NCBI GenBank assembly: GCA_003148945.1
Contig: QGGY01000023.1
Location: 1 to 40,648, forward strand
Direction: 5' to 3'
Source: Murimonas intestini
Lineage (GTDB): Bacteria > Bacillota > Clostridia > Lachnospirales > Lachnospiraceae
DNA length: 40,648 nucleotides
The position numbers and the translations under genes were made by a program. This document shows, piece by piece, positions 18,479 to 26,260 of this stretch. Below the pieces are notes generated by a model. The model was not told the origin of the DNA, did not search any database, and saw only the letters and a program-made list of their open reading frames with translations. Each line of letters opens with the position of its first letter. The stretch's first letter is position 1.

Positions 18479-19228
18479 TCAGTCTATTGCATCCAGGACT
18501 TCTTTTGCCGCCCTTATTTTTTTCTCATCTGTCTGCCATATCTCATATTCACTCAGAGACGGGAGGCCCATGCTGACTTCTGATTTCCTGTACTCCATTT
18601 TGCTGTCAAGGGTTACTTTACCTGACATATGGAAGCTGGATGCTTTTGTAAATGGACGCAGTTCTCTTATCACCTCAGCGCCCACTCCTCCGGCTACCAG
18701 GATATCGCTCCTGCCGTCCGCCCATTCCACCATATCCCGGATCAGCTCTTTCCCCGCCACACAGTTATTCTGCTGGCCCGATGTGAGGATCGTATTGATA
18801 CCCAGTTCCACAGCCTGCTCCAATGTCTCCCTGGGGTCACGGCACATATCAAACGCGCGGTGCAGGGTCACAGACATTCCTTCAGCCTCTTTCATGAGTT
18901 TTTTCATTTCTTCCATATCAAGAGTACCGTCAGGCTTTAACACGCCGATGACAACTCCCTCTGCCCCCAGCTCTTTATACCGCCTTATACTTCCCCTGAT
19001 GATCTCCAGCTCATGGTCTGTATAACAAAAGTCACCAAATCTTGGACGGATGAGCGCATGTATCCTGATATCAGAATATTTTCTGATTTCCTCATAGAGG
19101 GCTGTGTCAGGGGTAGTCCCCCCAATGATCAGGTTCCCGCACAGCTCCAGCCTGCCGGCACCGCCGCGCGCCGCATTCAGGGCTGATTCAGCGGAATCCA
19201 CGCAGCATTCCAGCACATAATCCTTCAT
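18479..19228 (-). CDS. cutC: CutC family TIM-barrel protein
   Basis: The 249-residue protein carries the CutC pattern throughout: LECCVDS at the start, then GAGRLELCGNL, RPRFGDFCY, GVLKPDG, TLHRAFDM, LTSGQ and LVAGGVG. The family is named for copper tolerance, but its biochemical role is not established. Here it opens the operon with the transglutaminase-fold protein, fucosidase and hexosaminidase, far from any copper gene, so a function in glycan or glycopeptide breakdown seems more likely. A strong AAAGGAGG precedes the start, and 19 bases separate it from the next gene. Confidence 0.9.
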   Translation of the reverse strand: MKDYVLECCVDSAESALNAARGGAGRLELCGNLIIGGTTPDTALYEEIRKYSDIRIHALIRPRFGDFCYTDHELEIIRGSIRRYKELGAEGVVIGVLKPDGTLDMEEMKKLMKEAEGMSVTLHRAFDMCRDPRETLEQAVELGINTILTSGQQNNCVAGKELIRDMVEWADGRSDILVAGGVGAEVIRELRPFTKASSFHMSGKVTLDSKMEYRKSEVSMGLPSLSEYEIWQTDEKKIRAAKEVLDAID

Positions 19229-19283
19229 TCTTCTGCCTCCTTTAACTTAAGCTAAAGCGCGCGATGCGCACTTGCACTGCAAT

Positions 19284-19345
19284 TAAAAATGAGTGATGTC
19301 GAAAACCGACAAAAAGACGCCTGTTATCTCCATCACTCATTTTAT
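19284..19345 (-). terminator. Terminator-like hairpin between transporter and CutC genes
   Basis: ATGAGTGATG (19289-19298) pairs with CATCACTCAT (19331-19340). A T-rich tail (TTTTTAATT) follows on the minus strand, and the loop contains a smaller GTCGG-TTTT-CGAC stem. No convincing new promoter is visible before CutC, so this may be a partial terminator that sets the enzyme-to-transporter ratio. Confidence 0.65.
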
Positions 19346-19352
19346 AAACATA

Positions 19353-20249
19353 CTAGCCCTTTACGGCTCCAACCATAACACCTTTTACCAGATGCTTCTG
19401 TACAAACGGATACAGAATCAGTACAGGCACGGATGCTACTACAATTGTAGAATATTTCAGCAGTGCTGTCAAGCCTGCCATTTCAGAAGCTGCCTTTGCA
19501 TCGCTGACCATTGTGGGGTCTACCTGATTCAGGATCAGTATCTCACGCATAATGATAGTCAACGGCTGCAGAGCCTGTTTCTTAATATAAAGCATGGCAT
19601 CAAAGTAGCTGTTCCACTTAGCAACACCATAATACAGTGTCAGTACTGCCAGAATCGGCTTACACAGAGGTGTGACGATCCTGGTCAGATATCTGAACGG
19701 CGAACATCCGTCCACCTGCGCCGCCTCATACATCTCGTCCGGTATGGAGTTAATCATATACGTCCGGCAGATGATCATGTTGTATGTAGACATCGCGCTG
19801 GGGATGATCATGGCCCAGATCGTATCGATCAGACCTAATTTGTTTACTACCATGTAGGTAGGTACCAGACCGCCGCTGAAATACATTGTGAACACGAAAA
19901 GCGCTGCGATTTTATTTCTGTGCTTAAACTCTTTTCTGGAAAGAGGATATGCACAGAGCATTGTCATTACCAGGTTCAGGGCAGTTCCCAGGAACAGATA
20001 AATAAATGAGTTCAGGAAACCTGTCATGATCTTGGGGTTTTTAAATACTGCCTGGTATCCTTTCAGGGACACTCTTACAGGCCAGAGAACTACTTCTCCC
20101 GTCATAACTGCCTGGGGATCAGAAAAGGATGCTGAAACTATGTAGATCAGAGGATACAGCACCGCAAGCCCGGCGATAGACAGGAATACATATACAAGGA
20201 TGATAAAAATCTTATCGCCTAAACTTTGATTTTTAAACTTGGTATTCAT
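19353..20249 (-). CDS. Carbohydrate ABC transporter permease, LplC/YtcP type
   Basis: This is a 298-residue inner-membrane permease with about six hydrophobic segments. It has the EAA loop DEMYEAAQVDGCSPFRYLTRIVTPLCKP, in the form typical of CUT1 sugar importers, and ends with the usual VKGVMVGAVKG. It pairs with the permease encoded just upstream. No ATPase gene is present, as is usual for this group, which shares a housekeeping ATPase encoded elsewhere. GGGAGGTG precedes the start. Confidence 0.93.
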   Translation of the reverse strand: MNTKFKNQSLGDKIFIILVYVFLSIAGLAVLYPLIYIVSASFSDPQAVMTGEVVLWPVRVSLKGYQAVFKNPKIMTGFLNSFIYLFLGTALNLVMTMLCAYPLSRKEFKHRNKIAALFVFTMYFSGGLVPTYMVVNKLGLIDTIWAMIIPSAMSTYNMIICRTYMINSIPDEMYEAAQVDGCSPFRYLTRIVTPLCKPILAVLTLYYGVAKWNSYFDAMLYIKKQALQPLTIIMREILILNQVDPTMVSDAKAASEMAGLTALLKYSTIVVASVPVLILYPFVQKHLVKGVMVGAVKG

Positions 20250-20261
20250 ATATCCACCTCC

Positions 20262-21194
20262 CTACCACAAACTGGTTTCAGTAACTTTCTTACTGATCTG
20301 GTTAACGGCTACAAGAAGTATAAAGCTTACTACAGACTGGAACAATCCGGCTGCAGTTGAAAATCCGAAGTCTGCATTTACGACACCGACCTTATATACA
20401 AAGGTTGAAATTACTTCAGATACATTAGCATTCATAGAGTTCTGCATTAAGAGGACTTTATCAATACCGATATTAACGATACTACCGCAGTTAAAGATAA
20501 GCATGATTACAATAGTCGGGATGATAGCCGGAAGATCCACATGAATGATCCTCTTCAGCCTTGTAGCGCCGTCCACGACTGCCGCCTCTTTCAGCTCAGG
20601 GCTTACACCAGCAAGAGCTGCTATGTAGATAATCGCAGAGTATCCGGCTGTCTGCCAGACACCGCTCCAGACATACAGATGTCTGAACAGCTTAACATCT
20701 CCAAAGAAGTTAATAGGATCTACGCCCATTTTCTGTAAAAGTACATTGATAATACCTGTTCTTAAATCCATCATAGACATCATCATACCAACAAGTACAA
20801 CTGCTGAAATGAAGTATGGCGCATATGTGATCATCTGTATGAACTTTTTGTATTTTACGGAACGGATCTCATTAACACCGATTGCCAGCAGAACAGGAAT
20901 CGGGAAGTTAACAATTAATGTATAAACACCAAGGATCAGAGTGTTTTTAATAATCGTAACACTTGACGTTGTAGTCAGAAAACGTGTAAAGTGCTTCAGA
21001 CCAACCCAATCACTTCCAAAGATTCCTCCCTTGATACTGTAATCCTGGAAGGCCATCAAAATACCGCCCATGGGGATATATGCAAATACAAAGGCATAGA
21101 TACATGGAAGTGCAATAATTAACCAAAACTGCCAGTTAGCCGACTTGATTTTATTCTTTTTATTCGGTTTCATAACCGCCGTCTTTGTCTTCAA
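20262..21194 (-). CDS. Carbohydrate ABC transporter permease, LplB/YteP type
   Basis: The 310-residue permease has about six transmembrane segments. Its EAA loop is SPELKEAAVVDGATRLKRIIHVDLPAIIP. It ends 12 bases before the second permease. The start is a TTG preceded by AAAGGAGG. Together with the lipoprotein upstream it forms the uptake system of the glycan locus. The cargo is probably an N-glycan oligosaccharide or glycopeptide, judging from the cytoplasmic enzymes that follow. Confidence 0.92.
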   Translation of the reverse strand: MKTKTAVMKPNKKNKIKSANWQFWLIIALPCIYAFVFAYIPMGGILMAFQDYSIKGGIFGSDWVGLKHFTRFLTTTSSVTIIKNTLILGVYTLIVNFPIPVLLAIGVNEIRSVKYKKFIQMITYAPYFISAVVLVGMMMSMMDLRTGIINVLLQKMGVDPINFFGDVKLFRHLYVWSGVWQTAGYSAIIYIAALAGVSPELKEAAVVDGATRLKRIIHVDLPAIIPTIVIMLIFNCGSIVNIGIDKVLLMQNSMNANVSEVISTFVYKVGVVNADFGFSTAAGLFQSVVSFILLVAVNQISKKVTETSLW

Positions 21195-21273
21195 AGCAAG
21201 TTACCTCCTTTATGTTTTATAAAAATATCTTTCAGCCGCCCAAACATTTACGAACAGCCGGCCGGCTTCAAGA

Positions 21274-21305
21274 TAAAAGGCTGCTGCGGCTCTGCAGCAG
21301 CCTTT
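21274..21305 (-). terminator. Attenuating hairpin between binding-protein and permease genes
   Basis: On the minus strand AGGCTGCTGC pairs with GCAGCAGCCT and is followed by TTTTAT. Its position just after the binding-protein gene fits the usual device for making more binding protein than permease. Confidence 0.7.
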
Positions 21306-21342
21306 ACACATGCTCATTTCTATTTACACATGTTTATTTCTA
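21303..21342. repeat. Two tandem 20-base repeats at the binding-protein stop codon
   Basis: TTTACACATGCTCATTTCTA (21303-21322) is followed at once by a copy with two changes (21323-21342), which ends in the stop codon of the lipoprotein gene. It looks like a small local duplication. Confidence 0.7.
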
Positions 21343-23235
21343 TTTAGTTACCTGTCTGTCATAAGCTGTCTGGTATGTCTCAAGTAACTTAGGTAATCCT
21401 GCTTTGTCTAAAGCGTCTTTGTAGCTGTCCCACTCTTTATCAATGTCTTTTGTGCCCATGATAAAGGAAACAGTTGATTCACGGATCATCTTCTCGATTT
21501 CAACAGCGATAGTTGAAACATCCTGAGATTCTGCATCTGTAAACTTCAGTTCCGGAAGGATATCCAGGTCTGAATTCTGTACGTCCTGTCCGTATGGTTC
21601 ATAGTTTTCTTTAGTAGCATCGTAGAGAAGTTTTTCCAGTCCTTCTGGTGCATATGGATCCACATCAGCGTCTACGGCCTGTCCAAGACGGTAATCAGCC
21701 GGAGCTACACGGATACCGATATCCTGCCAGTCATGGTTCTGCGGCTCGCCTGAGTAGCCATTAAGTACTTTGTAGAGAGCTTTGTCTCCGCCAAGACCTT
21801 TTGCATCGCCAACTTCACGTGTCCAGTCTGTTCCTTCTTCAGCTCCGTACTGTGAGCAAAGGTCTCCATCCGGTGAGAAGAAGAAGTCTACCCAGCGAAG
21901 AGCCAGTTCCGGATTTTCACATGCATCTGTAATAACAAAGCTGTCGCCGCTTACACCATCATACTTGAAGTTTGTGGAAAGCTGTACTCCATCCGGTCCT
22001 TTCAGAGGAGCCATTGTTACATAATGTCTGTAAAGCTCATTGTTTGTAACAGAGTCAATGTAGTCAGAGATCGTTCCTTCCGGGAAGCAGAGCACTGGTT
22101 CATCCGGCTGGTTAACGATTGTCTTGAACTGTTCCTGAGTCTGTGTGAAGTTTCCGTCATAGATAGCGCCTAATTCATACAGAGAATTTACATATTTAAG
22201 GAATTCTTTGTATCTGTCATCAACTGCTGCGCATACTACTTTGCCTTCTTTGTTTACTGCAGTATAGTCATATACGTTAAGAGGTATAGATTTCTGCGGG
22301 CATAACAGGAAGGATCCCATAAGGAAATCTTCGAAACTTGCAAACCAGCCATATCCTGGTGCAGCACCGCCGATAGCGATTCCGTCCGGCTTGTACTCTA
22401 AGAATTTCTTACATACTTCATAGAACTCTTCTGTGGTTGTAGGCATATCTACACCCATCTCATCCAGATAATGCTGGTTGATCCACATTTTACGTCCATA
22501 TGAGCAGTGATAGCATACATTGGTTCCTGATAAGGAATAGATATGTCCGTCTGTCTGTTTCTGCATATCCAGATATTGTCCCATTACTCTTAAGTAGTTC
22601 GGGCAGTTCTCTTCATTGATAAGGTCATCTAACTGAATGAAGATTCCTTCCTTAACACCGTACTTTGCAACGTTTGGAGACACACCCAGGATCACGTCCG
22701 GATAATCGCCTGATGAAAGGGTCATATTCAGTTTGTCTTTCCAGTCATCACGGCCGCCTGTTTCAAATTCAATCTTGATTCCTGTCTTCTCTTCCAGGAA
22801 CTTTGTGAAATCATTTGTTGCCAGGTCTGTTACGTTAGGCATTGACATAGTAAATACTGTCATTGTAAGTTCCTCGCCCTCCGGAACGATTGGATAAGTA
22901 CCTAAATCAACTGCTGCCTCATCTCCGGCTTTAGCTTCTGTCTTAGCCTCTGTCTCACCTTCGCCGCCTTTTTCTGTAGCTGCTTCGGTTTTAGCTGCCT
23001 CTGTCTCAGCCGCTTCTGTTTTAGCTTCCGTCTTAGCCTCTGTCTCAGCTGCTTCTGTCTTAGCAGCCTCCGTCTTAGCTTCTGTCTCAGCTGCCTCAGT
23101 AGCTGCTTCTGTAGTTACCTTATCAGTTGCCTTTTCGGTGGTCTTCTTGTCACCATTTCCGCCGCAAGCGGTGAGCCCCAGTACCATCACTGCTGACAAT
23201 CCCAATGCTGTAGCCTTTGCAAATTTCTTGATCAT
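21340..23235 (-). CDS. Extracellular solute-binding lipoprotein of the glycan importer
   Basis: The 631-residue protein has a lipoprotein signal peptide ending in the lipobox LTAC (Cys24). A long linker (about residues 31-107) of repeated TEA, AAE and KTEA units follows, and then a family 1 type sugar-binding domain of about 520 residues. The linker would lift the binding domain through the cell wall. AAGGAGG precedes the start and a promoter lies about 180 bases upstream. It is the first gene of the transporter operon and is controlled, by position, by the AraC-type sensor upstream. Confidence 0.92.
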   Translation of the reverse strand: MIKKFAKATALGLSAVMVLGLTACGGNGDKKTTEKATDKVTTEAATEAAETEAKTEAAKTEAAETEAKTEAKTEAAETEAAKTEAATEKGGEGETEAKTEAKAGDEAAVDLGTYPIVPEGEELTMTVFTMSMPNVTDLATNDFTKFLEEKTGIKIEFETGGRDDWKDKLNMTLSSGDYPDVILGVSPNVAKYGVKEGIFIQLDDLINEENCPNYLRVMGQYLDMQKQTDGHIYSLSGTNVCYHCSYGRKMWINQHYLDEMGVDMPTTTEEFYEVCKKFLEYKPDGIAIGGAAPGYGWFASFEDFLMGSFLLCPQKSIPLNVYDYTAVNKEGKVVCAAVDDRYKEFLKYVNSLYELGAIYDGNFTQTQEQFKTIVNQPDEPVLCFPEGTISDYIDSVTNNELYRHYVTMAPLKGPDGVQLSTNFKYDGVSGDSFVITDACENPELALRWVDFFFSPDGDLCSQYGAEEGTDWTREVGDAKGLGGDKALYKVLNGYSGEPQNHDWQDIGIRVAPADYRLGQAVDADVDPYAPEGLEKLLYDATKENYEPYGQDVQNSDLDILPELKFTDAESQDVSTIAVEIEKMIRESTVSFIMGTKDIDKEWDSYKDALDKAGLPKLLETYQTAYDRQVTK

Positions 23236-23298
23236 ACACTTTTTCCTCCTTTTTCTTTTTTGATGCTTATGGTTGTTGCTTTGGTATTGCTAGACTAA

Positions 23299-23313
23299 AA
23301 TGTACTGTACATT
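23299..23313. promoter_or_regulatory. Palindromic candidate operator upstream of the binding-protein gene
   Basis: AATGTACTGTACATT is a perfect 7+1+7 palindrome lying between the promoter and the lipoprotein start. Related TGTACATT / TGCACA-like half-sites occur nearby (around 23310-23340 and 23380-23395). It could be an operator for the AraC-type regulator or a small leader hairpin. Confidence 0.4.
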
Positions 23314-23412
23314 CATTCTGCATGTTCATTTTAGATGTGCATGCCCATATGTTTTTTGCGGCTTTCATATGTATTGTGCACTTTGTACATTTCGGTCGTG
23401 TTTCATGAGTCA

Positions 23413-23442
23413 TTTATAGCATTTTACTACCAAGTAATGCAA
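23413..23442 (-). promoter_or_regulatory. SigmaA-type promoter of the glycan transporter operon
   Basis: On the minus strand TTGCAT (23437-23442) and TATAAA (23413-23418) are separated by 18 bases. The predicted leader is about 170-180 bases long and contains the palindrome at 23299-23313. Confidence 0.6.
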
Positions 23443-23517
23443 CAGACATTTCATAAACAGGGCAGACATTTTTAGCAAAACCCTTATTTTTCAAGGTTTC
23501 TTTTGTGCATATTGTAA

Positions 23518-25830
23518 TCAGACAAGCTTTTGAAAGTCGCTTGGCGGAAGTCCCGTGACACGTTTAAAAGCCCTTCTGAAGGAATAATCACTGCTGTATC
23601 CAACTCTGACAGCCACGTCCTTTACCGCCATTCCCTCTTTCAGACAGGCACAGGCATTCCTGATACGGAGCTGTTCCAGATACTCACTGAACGTTACGCC
23701 AAAATATTCTTTAAAATCTTTGTACAATCTGCGTTCCCCAACCCCGATATCATCCGCAAGCCGGGCAAGATTAAATCCAGCATCCCCGTAATTGTCTTCT
23801 ATCCGTTTGGAAAGCTGCCTTTTGACCTCAATCAAGCTCTCATCATCAACATTCTTCTCACTGTTTTGATAATATTTCTTTGCATTTCTGATCTCTTCAA
23901 ATATCTCATCAGGCCGCTGGGCCTTCTGTACTCTCTTTAGTATAATCCTTGCTTCCTCATCCTTCTTGCTCTTCTCCAGGCTCCTGATAACAGTACACCG
24001 CAGGATTTCCAGCACATGGCGCATCATAGAAAATTCCTGGAAGCGGTTCAGATAGTACTCTTTTATCTCCTTTAACAGACTTTCCAGCTCCTCAGGCGTA
24101 CCTGTACGTATGGCCTGCTCCAGCTGCATCTCCATATCAATAGAAAATATGAAATTTTCCTGGTTAGAAGGGAGGTCTCCCTTTAAAAGAGGCACACGGA
24201 TACCAAAAAGCCTCGCGTATTCGCTGATCCCTGAAGCCTCCTCAAATGCTGAGGGCAGCTGCATAAGCTCCTCCACCGGCTCACTTATGCCCGTGAATAT
24301 CTGTACAGGCATATCCTTATAGAAATAGAAGTTCAGCTTCTCAAATTCTTCCTTCAGCCTGGCGGCATCCATATTGTCTTCCCCAGCCACGATAAGGGCA
24401 TAAGACAGCTGGCTCACACTGTAAACCCAATGTGTATGCTTCAGGTTTTCAGCAAAATGCTGCTCCACCACTCCCTGGAACTCTTTTTTCGGAACAGACA
24501 AATTTTCCCTTAAGGGGTCCTCAAACTCTACAAGCACTACATAATAGCCTTTTGCCCTGTAAAAGGCCTGCGCCTCTTCTCCCAGCTCGGCTTCCAGCTC
24601 TTCCTTTGAATCATAAGAACCATACAAAATTTTCCGCAGGATCTCCTGGTGGACTATCATCTGCTGCTTTGTCACTGTTGTCTGCAGATTTTCCACTCTG
24701 TCCAGAAAACCGTTCAGGCTCCTCCAGAAATTGCCATTTTCCTGAACGTCCCTGTTGCTGAGTTCATCATTAAATATGACATACCTTTTTATGGTATTCT
24801 TTCTTCTGTACCAGTATGTAAAGCAAATAATAAGCCCTATACCGATAGCTGCAATACAGAGGATCACGATCAGGTATTTTATACTTCCTATCTGCCCCAG
24901 AAGCACTTCATTCGGTGTGACAGATATAAATTTCCAGTTATTATAAGTAGATCTGATGGAATAAGTAATTGAATTTTTATCTATATGGTTGGCAGTTCTG
25001 TACTCATCCCATGTGGTGCCGGCTGCCCCTGGCTTAACTGCTCCATGTGCGCCGATCCCTCTGATGATATGGTTTTCATCATCCAGTATAAAAGACATGG
25101 CGCTCCCGTCGATCATAGAATGCTCCATAAGCCTTTTTATTGTCGCCTCATCAAGTGTTATGACTACAGCCCCCTCCTGTACATCGTCATAAGCGCTGGG
25201 CAGTGACCTGACAAGGGCTATATCTGACTGGTCCCAGTTTTCTTTTCCATTTGGGATATTCAGATAATTACCGTACTCATACTTCTCACAGAAGGTCTCC
25301 ATAAGTTCGTTATAATTTTTCGAGTTAAAAGACTCCAGGGTAAGCATGCCAAGCTCAGTATTCGGTATTACTGAGGGCAGCTCAATCACATAGTCCATAC
25401 CCTTGATCAATATATAGATATCTCCCACAGCCTGGTTCATAAGCCCGTAATTCGGATATGACCTGGCCATGAGATACAGTTCATAAAACTGTTCCTGCCG
25501 GCTTTCTGGCTTGTCTTTTTTTAGAAATTCCGTCAATTCAGCCTGCTGGCTGGTATACAGCCCCACATTCATAATTTCTTCCAGCTGCCTGTCAAAATTG
25601 ATTACCGCTTCAGAGAGCAGGCGGTATGCTTTTTCTTTCTGAACATCCAAAAGTGCATCCCTGGCTGCAAAATATATAACCACGATCGCAATTGCAGGGG
25701 CTACCATGATGATCAGATATGAGAATAAAAGCCTAAGTGAAAGCCTGCTGTGTGTATTTTTGCTGTCAGACACTTTCTTTACTTCCACCATACCTTTTTT
25801 CATGCGGCCAAACAATCTTTTCTTTCTCAT
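23518..25830 (-). CDS. Membrane-bound AraC family regulator with extracellular sensor
   Basis: The 770-residue protein has one transmembrane helix near residues 32-56, an extracellular Cache-like sensing region, a second helix near 318-345, a cytoplasmic linker region, and a C-terminal AraC double helix-turn-helix (last ~95 residues: ARLADDIGVGERRLYKDF, then VAVRVGYSSDYSFRRAFKRVTG). Such one-component sensors lie next to LplBC-type importers in Firmicutes and respond to external oligosaccharide. It is encoded directly upstream of the binding-protein gene, with an independent 282-base gap between them. Confidence 0.9.
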   Translation of the reverse strand: MRKKRLFGRMKKGMVEVKKVSDSKNTHSRLSLRLLFSYLIIMVAPAIAIVVIYFAARDALLDVQKEKAYRLLSEAVINFDRQLEEIMNVGLYTSQQAELTEFLKKDKPESRQEQFYELYLMARSYPNYGLMNQAVGDIYILIKGMDYVIELPSVIPNTELGMLTLESFNSKNYNELMETFCEKYEYGNYLNIPNGKENWDQSDIALVRSLPSAYDDVQEGAVVITLDEATIKRLMEHSMIDGSAMSFILDDENHIIRGIGAHGAVKPGAAGTTWDEYRTANHIDKNSITYSIRSTYNNWKFISVTPNEVLLGQIGSIKYLIVILCIAAIGIGLIICFTYWYRRKNTIKRYVIFNDELSNRDVQENGNFWRSLNGFLDRVENLQTTVTKQQMIVHQEILRKILYGSYDSKEELEAELGEEAQAFYRAKGYYVVLVEFEDPLRENLSVPKKEFQGVVEQHFAENLKHTHWVYSVSQLSYALIVAGEDNMDAARLKEEFEKLNFYFYKDMPVQIFTGISEPVEELMQLPSAFEEASGISEYARLFGIRVPLLKGDLPSNQENFIFSIDMEMQLEQAIRTGTPEELESLLKEIKEYYLNRFQEFSMMRHVLEILRCTVIRSLEKSKKDEEARIILKRVQKAQRPDEIFEEIRNAKKYYQNSEKNVDDESLIEVKRQLSKRIEDNYGDAGFNLARLADDIGVGERRLYKDFKEYFGVTFSEYLEQLRIRNACACLKEGMAVKDVAVRVGYSSDYSFRRAFKRVTGLPPSDFQKLV

Positions 25831-25945
25831 TGTGCATCCCTCTTAAATGTTGTATTCTTAAAGATAATAGCAGCAGTCGATGTACACAGCCTGCTGTAAC
25901 TCCCGTCATTTCAAAAGAAACTAAATTACCAAGGAGCCTGAGCAT

Positions 25946-26260
25946 ATGTTTTTCAAACCTAAGAAGAAGGCCGCGCCTTCCATCCGCCTTTACAACCAGA
26001 ATGCTCTGGTCTATGAAGGTCTTTTAAAAGATATTCCTTTAAAGGAATCTGTCATTCTCGAAAAGAGCATACAGTTTTTCAACGATCCTGAGCCCTGCCA
26101 CATACACCGCAGCGCTGTACGTGTCCGCCTGACAGAAGAGCTGCTGCGCCAGCTGGCTGTCTGTGACAGCCCCAAAGCCTGCCCATTGCTCGAAGTCTAT
26201 TCTGACCTTCCGTCCATTGAACGTTTTGAGCTCATTCTGCCGGAAAACTTTACAATATAA
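25946..26260 (+). CDS. Small conserved-looking protein of unknown function (104 aa)
   Basis: The gene has a good AAGGAG ribosome binding site 9 bases before its ATG. The protein starts with a basic stretch (FKPKKKAAPS) and then alternates beta-strand-like and helical segments, including two Cys (PEPCHIH and VCDSPKAC). No membrane segment or signal peptide is visible, and I do not recognise a family. It converges on the thiol-redox gene and the two coding regions overlap by 11 bases at their 3' ends. Confidence 0.6.
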   Translation: MFFKPKKKAAPSIRLYNQNALVYEGLLKDIPLKESVILEKSIQFFNDPEPCHIHRSAVRVRLTEELLRQLAVCDSPKACPLLEVYSDLPSIERFELILPENFTI

